A stretch of 64,000 bases of DNA from Sphingopyxis sp. BSN-002 (GTDB lineage: Bacteria > Pseudomonadota > Alphaproteobacteria > Sphingomonadales > Sphingomonadaceae). The stretch covers positions 868,001 through 932,000 of the forward strand of contig NZ_CP091804.1 in NCBI RefSeq assembly GCF_022024275.1, in the 5' to 3' direction. A model generated the notes under the pieces. The model made no database searches. It was not told where the DNA came from and saw only the letters and a list, made by a program, of their open reading frames with translations. The position numbers and the translations under genes were made by a program. Of this stretch, positions 34,733 to 43,721 are shown in pieces; positions within the stretch are counted from its first letter, which is position 1; the number at the start of each line of letters is the position of its first letter.

Positions 34733-35191
34733 ATGATTACCACCGCCGCCTCCGATTTCGCCGCCGCGCTGCCCGCAGCCGGCCGCCTTGCCGGGCTCGA
34801 CGTCGGCACGAAAACCATCGGCGTCGCGCTCTGTGACGCCGGCTGGAGCTTCGCGTCGCCCGACAAGACGATCATCCGCAAGAAATTCAGCCTCGACCTC
34901 GAGGCGCTGAAAGCGGTCCTTGCCGCACAATCGGTCGTCGGACTCGTCGTCGGGCTGCCGCTCAACATGGACGGCACCGACAGCCCGCGCACGCAGAGCA
35001 CCCGCGCCTTCGCGCGCAACCTGCTGCCGCTCGGCCTCCCGATCCTCCTCTGGGACGAACGCTGGTCGACCGCCGCGGTCGAACGCGCGATGATCGCCGC
35101 CGACGTGAGTCGGGCAAAACGGGCGGAACGCGTCGACAGCGCCGCCGCCGCCTTCATCCTGCAGGGCGCGATCGACGCCCTCACCCGTTGA
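34733..35191 (+). CDS. ruvX: Holliday junction resolvase RuvX/YqgF
   Basis: 152 residues from the ATG at 34733 (AAAGGGGCGG upstream). RNase H-like fold: [15 protein letters not shown] carries the first metal Asp, [15 protein letters not shown] the conserved loop, and [11 protein letters not shown] the later acidic Asp/Glu. It takes part in pre-16S rRNA processing or recombination. Its TGA overlaps the TTG start of the DUF1294 gene. Confidence 0.93.
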   Translation: MITTAASDFAAALPAAGRLAGLDVGTKTIGVALCDAGWSFASPDKTIIRKKFSLDLEALKAVLAAQSVVGLVVGLPLNMDGTDSPRTQSTRAFARNLLPLGLPILLWDERWSTAAVERAMIAADVSRAKRAERVDSAAAAFILQGAIDALTR

Positions 35192-35520
35192 GCGTCGCGC
35201 GCTTGAACGAATATATCCTCTACTGGCTGATCGCGATGAACCTCATCGCGTTCGTCCAGATGGTTCTCGACAAGAAATACGCCGAAGCCGGCCAGCGGCG
35301 CATTCCGGAGAGCAATCTGCTCCTATGGGCCTTCCTCGGCGGCGCCTTCGGCACGGTCCTCGCCGCGCGCCTCGTCCGTCACAAGACGCGCAAGCAACCC
35401 TTCGCGACATGGATGCTCATCTGGCTCTGGGTCGACATCATCCTGCTCCTCCTCTGGTGGCTCGGAATATTGCAGCCTTGGCTCGCCTCGGCGCTTGCGA
35501 GAATCGCCGCAGCCGCCTAG
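35188..35520 (+). CDS. DUF1294 membrane protein
   Basis: 110 residues, TTG start overlapping ruvX (a second TTG lies 15 bp on). Three hydrophobic helices with the family pattern [21 protein letters not shown] and HKTRKQPF between them. DUF1294 proteins are small inner-membrane proteins without a known role, sometimes fused to cold-shock domains; no fusion here. Confidence 0.85.
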   Translation: MSVARLNEYILYWLIAMNLIAFVQMVLDKKYAEAGQRRIPESNLLLWAFLGGAFGTVLAARLVRHKTRKQPFATWMLIWLWVDIILLLLWWLGILQPWLASALARIAAAA

Positions 35521-35533
35521 AGGCGTGGCTTTA

Positions 35534-36529
35534 ATGACAAGCGCAACCACCCGACCCGCCAGCGACTATCCGCCCGGTGGCGATGCCTTTCGCCATCGCC
35601 ACCTGATCGGCATCGCCCAGCTCACCCCGTGGGAGATTTCCTACGTTCTCGATGCCGCCGAAGAGTGGGTCGAGATGAACCGCGGCGGGGCGGCCAAGCA
35701 TGACGGCCGGCTCGCAGGGCTGACGATCATCAACGCCTTTTTCGAGAATTCGACGCGCACTTTGCTGTCGTTCGAGATCGCGGGCAAACGCCTCGGCGCC
35801 GACGTCGTCAACATGCACGCCGCGCAGTCCAGCGTGAAGAAGGGCGAGACGCTGATCGACACCGCGATGACGCTCAACGCGATGCGCGCCGACGCGATGG
35901 TGATCCGCCACCAGAGCTCGGGCGCGGTGCAGCTCATCGCCGACAAGGTCGACTGCCCCGTCCTCAATGCGGGCGACGGCCGCCACGAGCATCCGACGCA
36001 GGCGCTGCTCGACGCGCTCACCATCCGCCGCCGCCTCGGCCGCGTCGAGGGCCTTACGATCGCGATCTGCGGCGACGTGCTGCACAGCCGCGTCGCGCGC
36101 TCGAACATCCTCGCGCTCACCCTGCTCGGCAACGAGGTGCGCGTCATCGCGCCGCCGACGCTGACCCCGCCCGCGATCGACCGCATGCATGTGACCACCT
36201 TCACCGATATGGACGAGGGGCTGAAGGACGCCGACGTCGTAATGATGCTGCGCCTCCAGAACGAGCGCATGGACGGTGCCTATCTGCCCAGCGCGCGCGA
36301 ATATCACGCGCTCTACGGCCTGACGCCGAAGCGGCTCGAAAAGGCGAAGCCCGACGCGATCGTCATGCATCCCGGCCCGATGAACCGCGGGGTCGAGATC
36401 GACAGCAGCGTCGCCGACCACCCGACCCGCTCGACGATCACCGAGCAGGTCGAGATGGGGGTCGCGGTACGCATGGCCTGCCTCGACATTTTGACGCGCC
36501 GCAAGCGGGGAGTGCCCGGATGGAACTGA
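35534..36529 (+). CDS. pyrB: Aspartate carbamoyltransferase catalytic subunit
   Basis: 331 residues, catalyses carbamoyl phosphate + aspartate to carbamoylaspartate, step 2 of pyrimidine synthesis. Seen: [19 protein letters not shown] (STRT carbamoyl-phosphate site), [23 protein letters not shown] and [12 protein letters not shown]. It ends 10 bp inside the start of the dihydroorotase-like gene, as in the PyrB/PyrC' arrangement described for pseudomonads. Confidence 0.95.
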   Translation: MTSATTRPASDYPPGGDAFRHRHLIGIAQLTPWEISYVLDAAEEWVEMNRGGAAKHDGRLAGLTIINAFFENSTRTLLSFEIAGKRLGADVVNMHAAQSSVKKGETLIDTAMTLNAMRADAMVIRHQSSGAVQLIADKVDCPVLNAGDGRHEHPTQALLDALTIRRRLGRVEGLTIAICGDVLHSRVARSNILALTLLGNEVRVIAPPTLTPPAIDRMHVTTFTDMDEGLKDADVVMMLRLQNERMDGAYLPSAREYHALYGLTPKRLEKAKPDAIVMHPGPMNRGVEIDSSVADHPTRSTITEQVEMGVAVRMACLDILTRRKRGVPGWN

Positions 36530-37743
36530 CCCCGACCCATATCGTCAATGCGAAGCTGGTCAGCGCCGACACCCCGCGCGACGGCAGCCTGCTCGTGGTC
36601 GACGGCCGCATCGCCGCGCTCGACCCCGCCGAAGTTCCCGAAGGGGCGGAGGTCGTCGACGCCCGGGGCCAGTGGCTCGCCCCCGGCATCATCGACCTCG
36701 GCGTTTTCGCGACCGACAAGCCCGCCTTCCACTTCGGCGGCATCACCCGCGCCGCCCTGATGCCCGACAACGGCCCGCTCGACGGCGCCGGCCTCGTCGA
36801 ACGCGCCGCGAAGGGCGGCAAGCCCGACCTGTGGGTCCACCCCCTCGCCGCCGCGACCAAAGGCCTCGCGGGCAAGGAACTTGCCGAGATCGGCCTGATG
36901 AAACAGGCGGGCGCGCGCGCCGTCGCGACCGGCCGCGGCCGCATCGCCGACGCCGGCGTCATGCGCCGCGTCCTATCGTACGCGGCCGCGCTCGGCCTCG
37001 TCACGATCATCCACGCCGAGGACGAGGGCCTCACCGCCGGTGCCGTCGCGACCGACGGCGAGATGGCGACGCGCCTCGGCCTCGCCTCGGCCCCCGCCAT
37101 CGCCGAGGCGATGGCGATCGCGCGCGATCTCGCGCTGGTCGAGGAAACCGGCGCGCCGGTCTGTTTCCGCCAGGTCACCACCGCGCGCGGGCTCGACCTG
37201 ATCCGCGCCGCCAAGGCGAAGGGGCTTCCGGTGCTCTGCGGCATCACCCCCGCGCATCTCTTTCTCTCGGACACCGCGATCGGCGATTTCCGCACCTTCG
37301 CGCGCCTCTCCCCGCCGCTGCGCAGCGAGGACGACCGGCAGGCCTGCCTCGCCGCGATTGCCGACGGGACGATCGACATCCTCTCGTCGGGCCACGACCC
37401 GCGCGGGCCCGAGGACAAGCGCCTCCCCTTCGCCGAGGCACAGCCCGGCATGGCGGGCGCCGAAACCTTGCTCGCGCTCGGCCTGAACCTCGTGCGCGAC
37501 GGGCTTATCTCGCCCGGCCGCCTGTTCGAGCTGCTCGCCGGCACGCCGGCCTGCCTGCTCGGCGTCGAGGCAGGCAGCCTGGCCGTCGGCAAGGAAGCCG
37601 ACCTCATCCTCGTCGACGCCGGCACCCCGTGGCAGGTCGACGCAAAGAAGATGGCGGCTTACGCGGGGAACACCCCCTTCGACGGCATGCCCGTGCAAGG
37701 CCGCGCGACGATGCTGTGGAAGGGCGGCCAGCGAATCCGCTGA
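36520..37743 (+). CDS. Dihydroorotase-like protein lacking the metal site (PyrC' type)
   Basis: 407 residues, amidohydrolase fold of the dihydroorotase family. The entry motif that normally supplies HxH reads [14 protein letters not shown] with no His, the usual TDHAPH motif reads [12 protein letters not shown], and ITPHH-x-L is ITPAHLFL. The TIIHAEDEG His-region is kept. It therefore should not bind the zinc pair. Non-catalytic PyrC' homologues that stabilise PyrB are known in Pseudomonas; the 10-bp overlap with pyrB fits. A true dihydroorotase would be needed elsewhere. Confidence 0.85.
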   Translation: MELTPTHIVNAKLVSADTPRDGSLLVVDGRIAALDPAEVPEGAEVVDARGQWLAPGIIDLGVFATDKPAFHFGGITRAALMPDNGPLDGAGLVERAAKGGKPDLWVHPLAAATKGLAGKELAEIGLMKQAGARAVATGRGRIADAGVMRRVLSYAAALGLVTIIHAEDEGLTAGAVATDGEMATRLGLASAPAIAEAMAIARDLALVEETGAPVCFRQVTTARGLDLIRAAKAKGLPVLCGITPAHLFLSDTAIGDFRTFARLSPPLRSEDDRQACLAAIADGTIDILSSGHDPRGPEDKRLPFAEAQPGMAGAETLLALGLNLVRDGLISPGRLFELLAGTPACLLGVEAGSLAVGKEADLILVDAGTPWQVDAKKMAAYAGNTPFDGMPVQGRATMLWKGGQRIR

Positions 37744-37796
37744 CCCCGCCCGCATCGGATGCGATGCCCCTTTCATCAGCGTTCCTAACGGGTTAA

Positions 37797-37825
37797 ACCT
37801 GTTTCCTGATCAGAAGGAAACAGGT
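37797..37825 (+). promoter_or_regulatory. 5'-UTR hairpin covering the ribosome site of the 37828 gene
   Basis: ACCTGTTTCC (37797-37806), a 9-nt loop, and GGAAACAGGT (37816-37825) form a perfect 10-bp stem that includes the AAGGAA ribosome site and ends 2 bp before the ATG. Such a hairpin can hide the site; thermometer or ligand control is a hypothesis. Confidence 0.55.
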
Positions 37826-37827
37826 CG

Positions 37828-38655
37828 ATGCCTCTCCTCTCCCGCCTGCTGCTCGCCGCCGCGCTGCTTGCCCCGGCTCCGGCCGCCCTGGCCCAGCCCG
37901 CCCCCGACCCGACGCTCCGCTCGCCCGACGACATTGTTGTCGAGGGTGAGCGGCTGACGCGCGAGGAGGCGAAAAAGCGCGCCAACGCCTTCATTCGCAC
38001 GCTCGGCGTCGCGCCGGGCATATATGCCCAGGACAGCGTCGCGCGGTGGAGGATCAAGCTGTGCCCGCGCGCGCTCGGCCTCTCGGACGAACATGCCGCG
38101 CTCGTCGAAGGCTGGTTCCGCGATACCGCGCGCAGCGCCCGCGCGCCGGTCGCCGACGGCAAGTGCGACACCAACGTGCTCCTCCTGTTCGTCGACGATG
38201 GCGCGAAGTTCATCAAGCTGTTCAAGGCGCGCTATCCCGGCCAGTTCGCCGACATGACCGGACCCGATATCCGCGACCTCGTCGAGCTCGAAAAGCCGGT
38301 GCGCTGGTGGTATTCGGTCCGCCGGACGAGCGGAGGAATCAGCCTGATCGGGCCGCAGACCCTCCGCAGCATCGAGGGCGCGACGATCGTCATCGACGTC
38401 AACGACGCCGAGGGCGCAACGCTGCGCGCCGTGACCGACTATGCCGCCTTCGTCGCGCTGAGCGGCATCCGCATCCGCGCCGATCCCCAGTCGCAATCGA
38501 TCCTCGGCCTGTTCGACGACCGTCAGGGCCGGCGCGAGCTCACCCAATGGGACAAGCGCTTCCTGACCGAACTCTACGCGATGCCGCACGAGCGCAAGGG
38601 CCGCTACCAGCGCGGCAAGCTCGTCGGGGCGTTGGTCAAGGATACCGGCGAATAG
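37828..38655 (+). CDS. Exported hypothetical protein
   Basis: 275 residues, signal peptide ending ALAQ, then a DDIVVEGERLTREEAKKRANAFIRTLG opening common in sphingomonad exported proteins, CPRALGLSDEHAALVEGWFR and a WYSVRRT/VIDVND middle. Two Cys (CPRA, KCDT). Not assigned. The ribosome site lies inside a hairpin (37797-37825). It converges on a lipoprotein gene. Confidence 0.7.
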   Translation: MPLLSRLLLAAALLAPAPAALAQPAPDPTLRSPDDIVVEGERLTREEAKKRANAFIRTLGVAPGIYAQDSVARWRIKLCPRALGLSDEHAALVEGWFRDTARSARAPVADGKCDTNVLLLFVDDGAKFIKLFKARYPGQFADMTGPDIRDLVELEKPVRWWYSVRRTSGGISLIGPQTLRSIEGATIVIDVNDAEGATLRAVTDYAAFVALSGIRIRADPQSQSILGLFDDRQGRRELTQWDKRFLTELYAMPHERKGRYQRGKLVGALVKDTGE

Positions 38656-38672
38656 CCGAAGCAGTCGCGCGT

Positions 38673-39191
38673 TCAGCGCCTGCCCTGGCAAGGGTGTGCC
38701 AGCGCCTGCGCACTGGCGAGTTCGAAGTAACGGTCGCCGTCGAGAACGGCCGGCCGGAATTTCGTGATGCCGACCCGCTTGTCGAAGAGGAAATGCCCGG
38801 ACTCGGTTGCGCCCGGCAGGCGGCAGGAAAAGGCGATGGTAAACCCGTCGGGCCGCTTGAACCCCCGGTCGCGCTCGCAGATCAGCTTTTCGCTCTCCCA
38901 CCGGTCCATGCTCCACATGTCGCGGTTGAGGGCAAACAGGCTATGCTCGAAGCGCGTTCCGCCGACCGAAACGGTCGCATCGACAGGGCCTCCCACGGGC
39001 TCGCCGTCTTCGCGCAGATCCTCGGTCATCGTGGTCGCATCGTGGACGGTGAAGCGGTACTCCAGTCTCTCCGGCCCGCGATAGACATAGGTCTCGCCCG
39101 GCGTGATGCAGAACCGCTGCGCATTGCGGGGCGCGCAGGCGGTCATGAGCATCGATACGGGCAGAATGACCAAAAGCGGAAGGCGCAGCAT
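38673..39191 (-). CDS. Putative lipoprotein of unknown function
   Basis: 172 residues from the ATG at 39191: hydrophobic start then LMTAC, an acceptable lipobox, followed by a mature domain with CITPGETYVYRGPERLEYRF, SVGGTRFEHSLFAL, WSMDRWESEKLICERD and PCQGRR end. No family recognised. No clear ribosome site; the frame also has a GTG at 39245. Four mature-region Cys suggest disulfides. Confidence 0.65.
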   Translation of the reverse strand: MLRLPLLVILPVSMLMTACAPRNAQRFCITPGETYVYRGPERLEYRFTVHDATTMTEDLREDGEPVGGPVDATVSVGGTRFEHSLFALNRDMWSMDRWESEKLICERDRGFKRPDGFTIAFSCRLPGATESGHFLFDKRVGITKFRPAVLDGDRYFELASAQALAHPCQGRR

Positions 39192-39248
39192 GCCAATGGC
39201 ATAATACGAACCGGCAATATCGCAAACGGAGGCAATGCACTGCACACG

Positions 39249-39279
39249 AAAAAGGGCGCGGCCCCCGCAGGCCGCGCCC
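39249..39279 (-). terminator. Intrinsic terminator of the SPOR/TPR gene
   Basis: On the minus strand GGGCGCGGCC (39279-39270), loop TGCGGG, GGCCGCGCCC (39263-39254), then TTTTTCG. A 10-bp GC stem with a five-U run, 42 bp after the stop of the 39322-40755 gene. Confidence 0.85.
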
Positions 39280-39321
39280 CTCCCCTGAGCTTCCGCCGTG
39301 GCGGAGGCCCCCCAATATCGT

Positions 39322-40755
39322 TTAGCGCGACGCCATCCGGATCGGCTTGGCGGTCGCCGCCGAGGCCCACTGGATGCTCTCGCTGCCGCCCATCTGGCGG
39401 ATGAAGCAGGTCTGGCCCTTCGCCTTCAGCTCGCCGCACAGCTTCGATGCATCGGCGCGCGTCGCAAGACCGTTGACCGTCAGGCGATAGAAGTTGCGGC
39501 CGTTGACCGTCGCGGCATGGCTGGACGCCGGATAATTCGCGAGCATGTTGCTCTTTTTCTTGAGAACGCCCCATTTTTCCTTGGCGATGCCCAGGCTGTC
39601 ATAGGCGCCGAGCTGCACCGCCCATCCCGTCGGCTTCTTCGAATCGAAAGCCATTGCCTTGGGCAGGACGCGGGTCGCCAGATCGAGCGCCTGCTTCTGC
39701 ACGGGGCGAACCGTTTCGGCGCGTGCACCCGCGACGCGCGGTGCGGCGCGATAGGGTTTGGCGTCGGCCATGATCGTTTCGGCCGGCTTGGCGGCCTGCG
39801 GCTGCGGCAGTTCGGTCACCGGAACGACGCCGTTTTCGTCGCGCTTCGGCATCGGCAGTTCGACCGTGCGGATCGCGGCGGGTTCGGCCGATGCCAGCAC
39901 GGCGGCCGGCTTTTCTTCGGCCGGCGGCGGCGGGGCATAGGCCTCGACCGGGGCCGGATCGGCGCTGGCGAGTTCGACCGGCGCATCGGCCGCGGCCATC
40001 TGCAATTCGGGGAAATTGGCGAGCGCAAGGCGCACCGGCATCCCGGCGTCGTCCTGCGCCTTGGTGCCGAGCAGGCTCGCGACGCGCAGTTGCGGGTTCG
40101 GCTGGTCGGCCAGCTTCGACCATTCGGCCATGCGTGCTTCGATCTTCGCCAGCGACAGGTCCTGCGAGGCGACAAGGCGCGCCTGCGCCCAGCGGCCGTC
40201 GAGCGCGAACGCAAGCGCCAGATTCTGGCGCGTCCGCGCATCGGCGCCCGGCGCGCGTGCGGCTTCGGTCAGCACATAGATCGCCGAATTGGTGTCACCC
40301 GACAAGGCGAGTGCAAGGCCCAGGTCCGACGCCGGAACGACGTCGAAATTGCGCTTCAGAAGGTCGCTCGCTTCGCTATTCTTGCCCTGCGCGATATAGG
40401 ACAGGGTCAGCGCGATGACGGTGTTGCTGTCCTTCGCGCCCAGATCCATCGCTTCGCCGAGCGCGGTGCTCGCCGAGGCAAAGCGCCCGTCCGAAAGATA
40501 GGCCTGACCCAGCAGCGCACGGAAACCCGCGTCGCGGGGGCTTGCGGCAACCGCGGTCTCGGCCAGGCTCACGGCCTTGCTGACCTTGCCTTCCTCCAGC
40601 GCGTCGCGCGCCTTGTCGGCGGCCTTCGATGCCGATGCCGGCACGGGTTCGCTCGACGGCGCGGCATTGGCCATCTTCGACATGCCGCTGCAGCCGGTGG
40701 CCACGCTCAGCACGAAGCCCGAAACGGCCAGGTTCATCAGGACTTTGCGGTTCAT
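39322..40755 (-). CDS. TPR lipoprotein with C-terminal SPOR domain
   Basis: 477 residues from the ATG at 40755 (GGGGGACC upstream). Lipobox VATGC after the signal peptide, then TPR-like helices (about residues 45-200), a long Pro/Ala/Glu-rich linker, and a SPOR domain at the C-terminus (about 395-465; WAVQLGAYDSLGIAKEKW, FYRLTVNGLATRADASKLC, GQTCFIRQ). SPOR domains bind denuded peptidoglycan at division sites. It is the last gene of the ParA-like/partner/SPOR operon. Confidence 0.85.
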   Translation of the reverse strand: MNRKVLMNLAVSGFVLSVATGCSGMSKMANAAPSSEPVPASASKAADKARDALEEGKVSKAVSLAETAVAASPRDAGFRALLGQAYLSDGRFASASTALGEAMDLGAKDSNTVIALTLSYIAQGKNSEASDLLKRNFDVVPASDLGLALALSGDTNSAIYVLTEAARAPGADARTRQNLALAFALDGRWAQARLVASQDLSLAKIEARMAEWSKLADQPNPQLRVASLLGTKAQDDAGMPVRLALANFPELQMAAADAPVELASADPAPVEAYAPPPPAEEKPAAVLASAEPAAIRTVELPMPKRDENGVVPVTELPQPQAAKPAETIMADAKPYRAAPRVAGARAETVRPVQKQALDLATRVLPKAMAFDSKKPTGWAVQLGAYDSLGIAKEKWGVLKKKSNMLANYPASSHAATVNGRNFYRLTVNGLATRADASKLCGELKAKGQTCFIRQMGGSESIQWASAATAKPIRMASR

Positions 40756-40776
40756 CTTCGGTCCCCCCATCATTCG

Positions 40777-41439
40777 TTACGGCTGCGTCCGGCGCGCGGG
40801 ACGGGCTGCCGGCAAGCGGCTCGCCATCGCGTCGATCTCGGGCAGTGTGGCCAGATATTCGTCGAGCAGGTCGGTCAGGATCACCTGCGAAGAGCGGTTC
40901 GTCACCGCGCTCGCGAGGCGCAGGCGCAGGTGGCGCTCGGCATCGAGGCGCAGCGTGAATGCCGCCTTCTCGCGGGCGCGGAGCGCACGCGGGGCGCGTT
41001 CCTTCGGCGCTTTCGGTGCCGGACGCGCCTCGACCTTGCGGGCGACGGCGGCGACGCGGTCGATCAGCGATTCCTGCTGGCGCACGATCTCGGGCACTTC
41101 GGCCGCTTCCGGCGCGAAATCGTCGGCCAACGCGCCTTCGACGATCGGGGTCAGTTCATGACCCGGCGTATCGTCGACGGCATGCTCGGCCTCGACATTG
41201 TGATGCAGCACCGATCCGGCGAGCAGCGGCTTCAGGTCGACGAGCCGGCCGGTGTCGGCGGCATTCTGGTCGGGGTCGACGTCATAGCCCATGTCGTTCC
41301 AGCCGAGGTCGTCATAGCCCTCGATCATCGGCGCGGCGGGGCCGCTGCCCAGCGGCTGGCGGCGCATCGCGGGACGCGCGCCACCCTTGCGGGCCAGAAG
41401 CCCGGCGGACAGCGAAGCAAGCGGTTTGGGTTCGCCCAT
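40777..41439 (-). CDS. Putative partner of the ParA-like ATPase, possible ribbon-helix-helix C-terminus
   Basis: 220 residues from the ATG at 41439 (AAGGA at spacing 10). An acidic, poorly ordered N-terminal two thirds (repeated short D-rich runs such as DDLGWNDMGYDVDPD) is followed by a basic segment (APKAPKERAPRALRAREK) and a C-terminal short strand-helix-helix region FTLRLDAERHLRLRLAS..TNRSSQVILTDLLDEYLATLP, like a ribbon-helix-helix DNA-binding fold. It starts 17 bp after the ParA-like stop. DNA-binding and partnership are inferred from position and fold. Confidence 0.7.
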   Translation of the reverse strand: MGEPKPLASLSAGLLARKGGARPAMRRQPLGSGPAAPMIEGYDDLGWNDMGYDVDPDQNAADTGRLVDLKPLLAGSVLHHNVEAEHAVDDTPGHELTPIVEGALADDFAPEAAEVPEIVRQQESLIDRVAAVARKVEARPAPKAPKERAPRALRAREKAAFTLRLDAERHLRLRLASAVTNRSSQVILTDLLDEYLATLPEIDAMASRLPAARPARRTQP

Positions 41440-41456
41440 GTTCCCGATTCCTTCCG

Positions 41457-42179
41457 TCACTGGCCGGCGATGCGGCGGCCGAAGCCACCACCCATCGGGC
41501 GGACGGTGCCGTAACCCGGCTGCGGCGGCACGGGCGAGCTGAAGACGGTGCGGCGGAAATTCTTTTCGAGGCGATCGTTGATATAGGTCCACAGCTGGCG
41601 GATCTCTTCGGCCGAGCGGCCGTTCGGATCGACTTCCATCACCGTGCGGCCGTCGATCATCGACGCGGCATAGTCGGTGCGGTGGTGCAGCGTGACCGGC
41701 GCGACGGTGCCGTGCTGCGACAGCGCGACCGCGGCCTCGCTGGTGATCTTTGCCTTCGGGGTCGCGGCGTTGACCACGAACACCAGCGGCTTGCCGGCGC
41801 GTTCGCACAGGTCGACGGTGGCGCCGACGGCGCGCAGGTCGTGCGGGCTGGGACGCGTCGGGACGACGATCAGCTCGGCGACGCTGATGACGCTCTGGAT
41901 CGCCATGGTAATCGCCGGCGGCGTGTCGATGACGGCCAGTTTGAAGCCCTGCTGGCGCAGGATCTCGAGGTCGGAGGCCAACCGCGCGACGGTGGTCTGC
42001 GCAAAGGCCGGAAGGTCGGTTTCGCGCTCGTTCCACCAGTCGGCGAGCGAACCCTGCGGGTCGATGTCTATCAGGACGACCGGGCCTGCGCCGGCAAGCT
42101 GCGCCTGCACCGCAAGATGACCCGACAAGGTGGTTTTACCCGACCCGCCCTTTTGTGAAGCCAATGCCAGAACGCGCAC
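41457..42179 (-). CDS. ParA/MinD-like ATPase
   Basis: 240 residues, GTG start with AGGGGG 7 nt upstream. Deviant Walker A KGGSGKTT (residues 10-17), Walker A' IDIDPQGSLADWWNERE and Walker B-like VIDTPPA; no N-terminal DNA-binding extension, so it is a short orphan ParA. It would sort a cargo rather than the chromosome. The gene neighbourhood (partner protein and two SPOR proteins) points to cell division or envelope work. The genuine parAB-like chromosome locus should be elsewhere. Confidence 0.88.
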   Translation of the reverse strand: MRVLALASQKGGSGKTTLSGHLAVQAQLAGAGPVVLIDIDPQGSLADWWNERETDLPAFAQTTVARLASDLEILRQQGFKLAVIDTPPAITMAIQSVISVAELIVVPTRPSPHDLRAVGATVDLCERAGKPLVFVVNAATPKAKITSEAAVALSQHGTVAPVTLHHRTDYAASMIDGRTVMEVDPNGRSAEEIRQLWTYINDRLEKNFRRTVFSSPVPPQPGYGTVRPMGGGFGRRIAGQ

Positions 42180-42448
42180 TGCTGTCCCCCTAGGAAAACC
42201 AAAATCGGCCGGAGGAATGGCATGGAGGGCGCTAAAATTGAGTTAACGATGATAAAAAGAAGGTGAACGACCTCCTCGCATCTATGGTAAATGGCGACTT
42301 AACGTCTTTCTGTCCCGTTACGGAACGGAATCGGGTCGCCCGCATATGATGCTAACGCGCTGTTAGCCATTTATGGCGTAAGGCCCGGGCGGGGACTGCG
42401 ATTGCCCGGGTGTGGGCCCGCAAGCAGCGCAAGTCATTGGAGAATAAC
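42180..42448. promoter_or_regulatory. AT-richer divergent spacer with GCTAAC-N5-GTTAGC dyad
   Basis: A 269-bp spacer between the ParA-like operon and the SPOR/Sel1 gene, clearly lower in GC than its neighbours. It has a perfect dyad at 42351-42367 (GCTAAC-GCGCT-GTTAGC), a likely operator near the plus-strand gene, and several TTAAC half-sites reminiscent of cell-cycle regulator boxes. No small gene is convincing here. Confidence 0.4.
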
Positions 42449-43687
42449 ATGCGTCCATTCCGCACCCTCGCCCTTCTGGCGCTCCCGCTTTCGGCGCTTG
42501 CTTTCGCGGCGCCCGCGCTCGCCGACGTCAAGGACGGGGTCGATGCCTGGGACGCGGGCGACTATCAGAAGGCCGTCGCCGAATGGCGCCCGCTCGCCGT
42601 CGCCGGCGATCCCGATGCGCAATTCAACCTCGGACAGGCGTACAAGCTCGGCCGCGGCGTTCCCGCCGACCTCGCACAGGCCGAAGTGTGGTACCGCCGC
42701 GCCGCGAAACAGGGCCACCTCCAGGCCGGCGACAATCTCGGCCTCATCCTCTTCACCGCAAACAAGCGCGACGAGGCGATGCCTTATATCAACGCGTCGG
42801 CCGCGCGCGGCGAACCGCGGGCGCAATATGTCCTCGGCACCGCGATGTTCAACGGCGACCTCGCGCCGAAGGACTGGCCGCGGTCCTATGCGCTCACCAA
42901 GCGCGCGAGCGACGCCGGGCTCGAAATCGCCTCGGCGCGGCTCGCCCAGCTCGATCGCCTGATCCCGCTCGAACAGCGCCAGCTCGGCCTGTCGCTGCTG
43001 CCGCAGATGGAAAAGGACGAGGCGCGGGCGCGCCTCGCCGCCGTCAACGCCGCCGCGCCGGTCGCGCCCGCCAAATCCGAACCGTCGCCGATCAGGACCG
43101 CCAGCCTCCCGGCGTCGACGCCCGGCACCAGCTATTCGCCGCCTCCGGTCGTCGCACCGGCGCCCGTCCCGGCGAAGCCGCTCACCCCCGCGGCAAAGGC
43201 CGCCGCCAGCGCCGCGACCGAGGCGACCTCGGTTGCCGACGCCACCGTCGCCGCCGCCGCGATCGGCAAGCCGGCGCCCGTCGAAACCGTCTCTGCGGCG
43301 CCGGGGACCAGCTATGAAGCGCCGCCCGAAAGCGGAACGCTGCCTCCGGCCGCGAAACCCGCGCCCGTAAAGCCCGCACCGGTGAAGGTCGCGGACGCAA
43401 AGCCCGTCGCTCCCAAACCGGCCGCGCCCAAACCCGCACCCGCCGCGACCGGCAACAGCCCGTGGCGCGCGCAGCTCGGCGCGTTCGGCGTCGAAGCCAA
43501 TGCGCGCAGCCTCTGGGCGTCGCTCGAAAGAAAATATCCCGCCGTCGCCGCGCGCCAGCCCTATATGGTGAAGGCCGGCGCGGTCACCCGCCTCCAGGCC
43601 GGCGGCTTCGCCAACAAGGGCGACGCCGAAAGCTTCTGCGCCACCGTCCGCAAGGGCGGTCAGGCGTGCATGGTGGTCTCGAAATAG
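42449..43687 (+). CDS. Sel1-repeat protein with C-terminal SPOR domain
   Basis: 412 residues from the ATG at 42449 (TTGGAG upstream). Signal peptide ending ALAD, Sel1-like repeats (about 25-150: AQFNLGQAYKLGRGV, EVWYRRAAKQGHLQAGDNLG, AQYVLGTAMFNGD), a Pro/Ala-rich linker (about 200-330), and a SPOR domain (about 335-412, WRAQLGAFGVEANARSLW). Divides its promoter region with the ParA-like operon. Together the two SPOR proteins suggest a septum-associated module. Confidence 0.85.
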   Translation: MRPFRTLALLALPLSALAFAAPALADVKDGVDAWDAGDYQKAVAEWRPLAVAGDPDAQFNLGQAYKLGRGVPADLAQAEVWYRRAAKQGHLQAGDNLGLILFTANKRDEAMPYINASAARGEPRAQYVLGTAMFNGDLAPKDWPRSYALTKRASDAGLEIASARLAQLDRLIPLEQRQLGLSLLPQMEKDEARARLAAVNAAAPVAPAKSEPSPIRTASLPASTPGTSYSPPPVVAPAPVPAKPLTPAAKAAASAATEATSVADATVAAAAIGKPAPVETVSAAPGTSYEAPPESGTLPPAAKPAPVKPAPVKVADAKPVAPKPAAPKPAPAATGNSPWRAQLGAFGVEANARSLWASLERKYPAVAARQPYMVKAGAVTRLQAGGFANKGDAESFCATVRKGGQACMVVSK

Positions 43688-43695
43688 GTCGGGGT

Positions 43696-43713
43696 CCCCG
43701 GCTTTCGCCGGGG
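43696..43713. terminator. Short GC hairpin between convergent genes
   Basis: CCCCGGC-TTTC-GCCGGGG lies in the 34-bp gap between the Sel1/SPOR and the lactamase stops. A 7-bp stem without a U-run; it may end both transcripts. Confidence 0.4.
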
Positions 43714-43721
43714 CCTCCCCT

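Noticed and set aside
39298..41514. 738-codon plus-strand frame across the SPOR and partner genes
   Set aside because: Antisense to three well-supported genes; His/Arg-rich.
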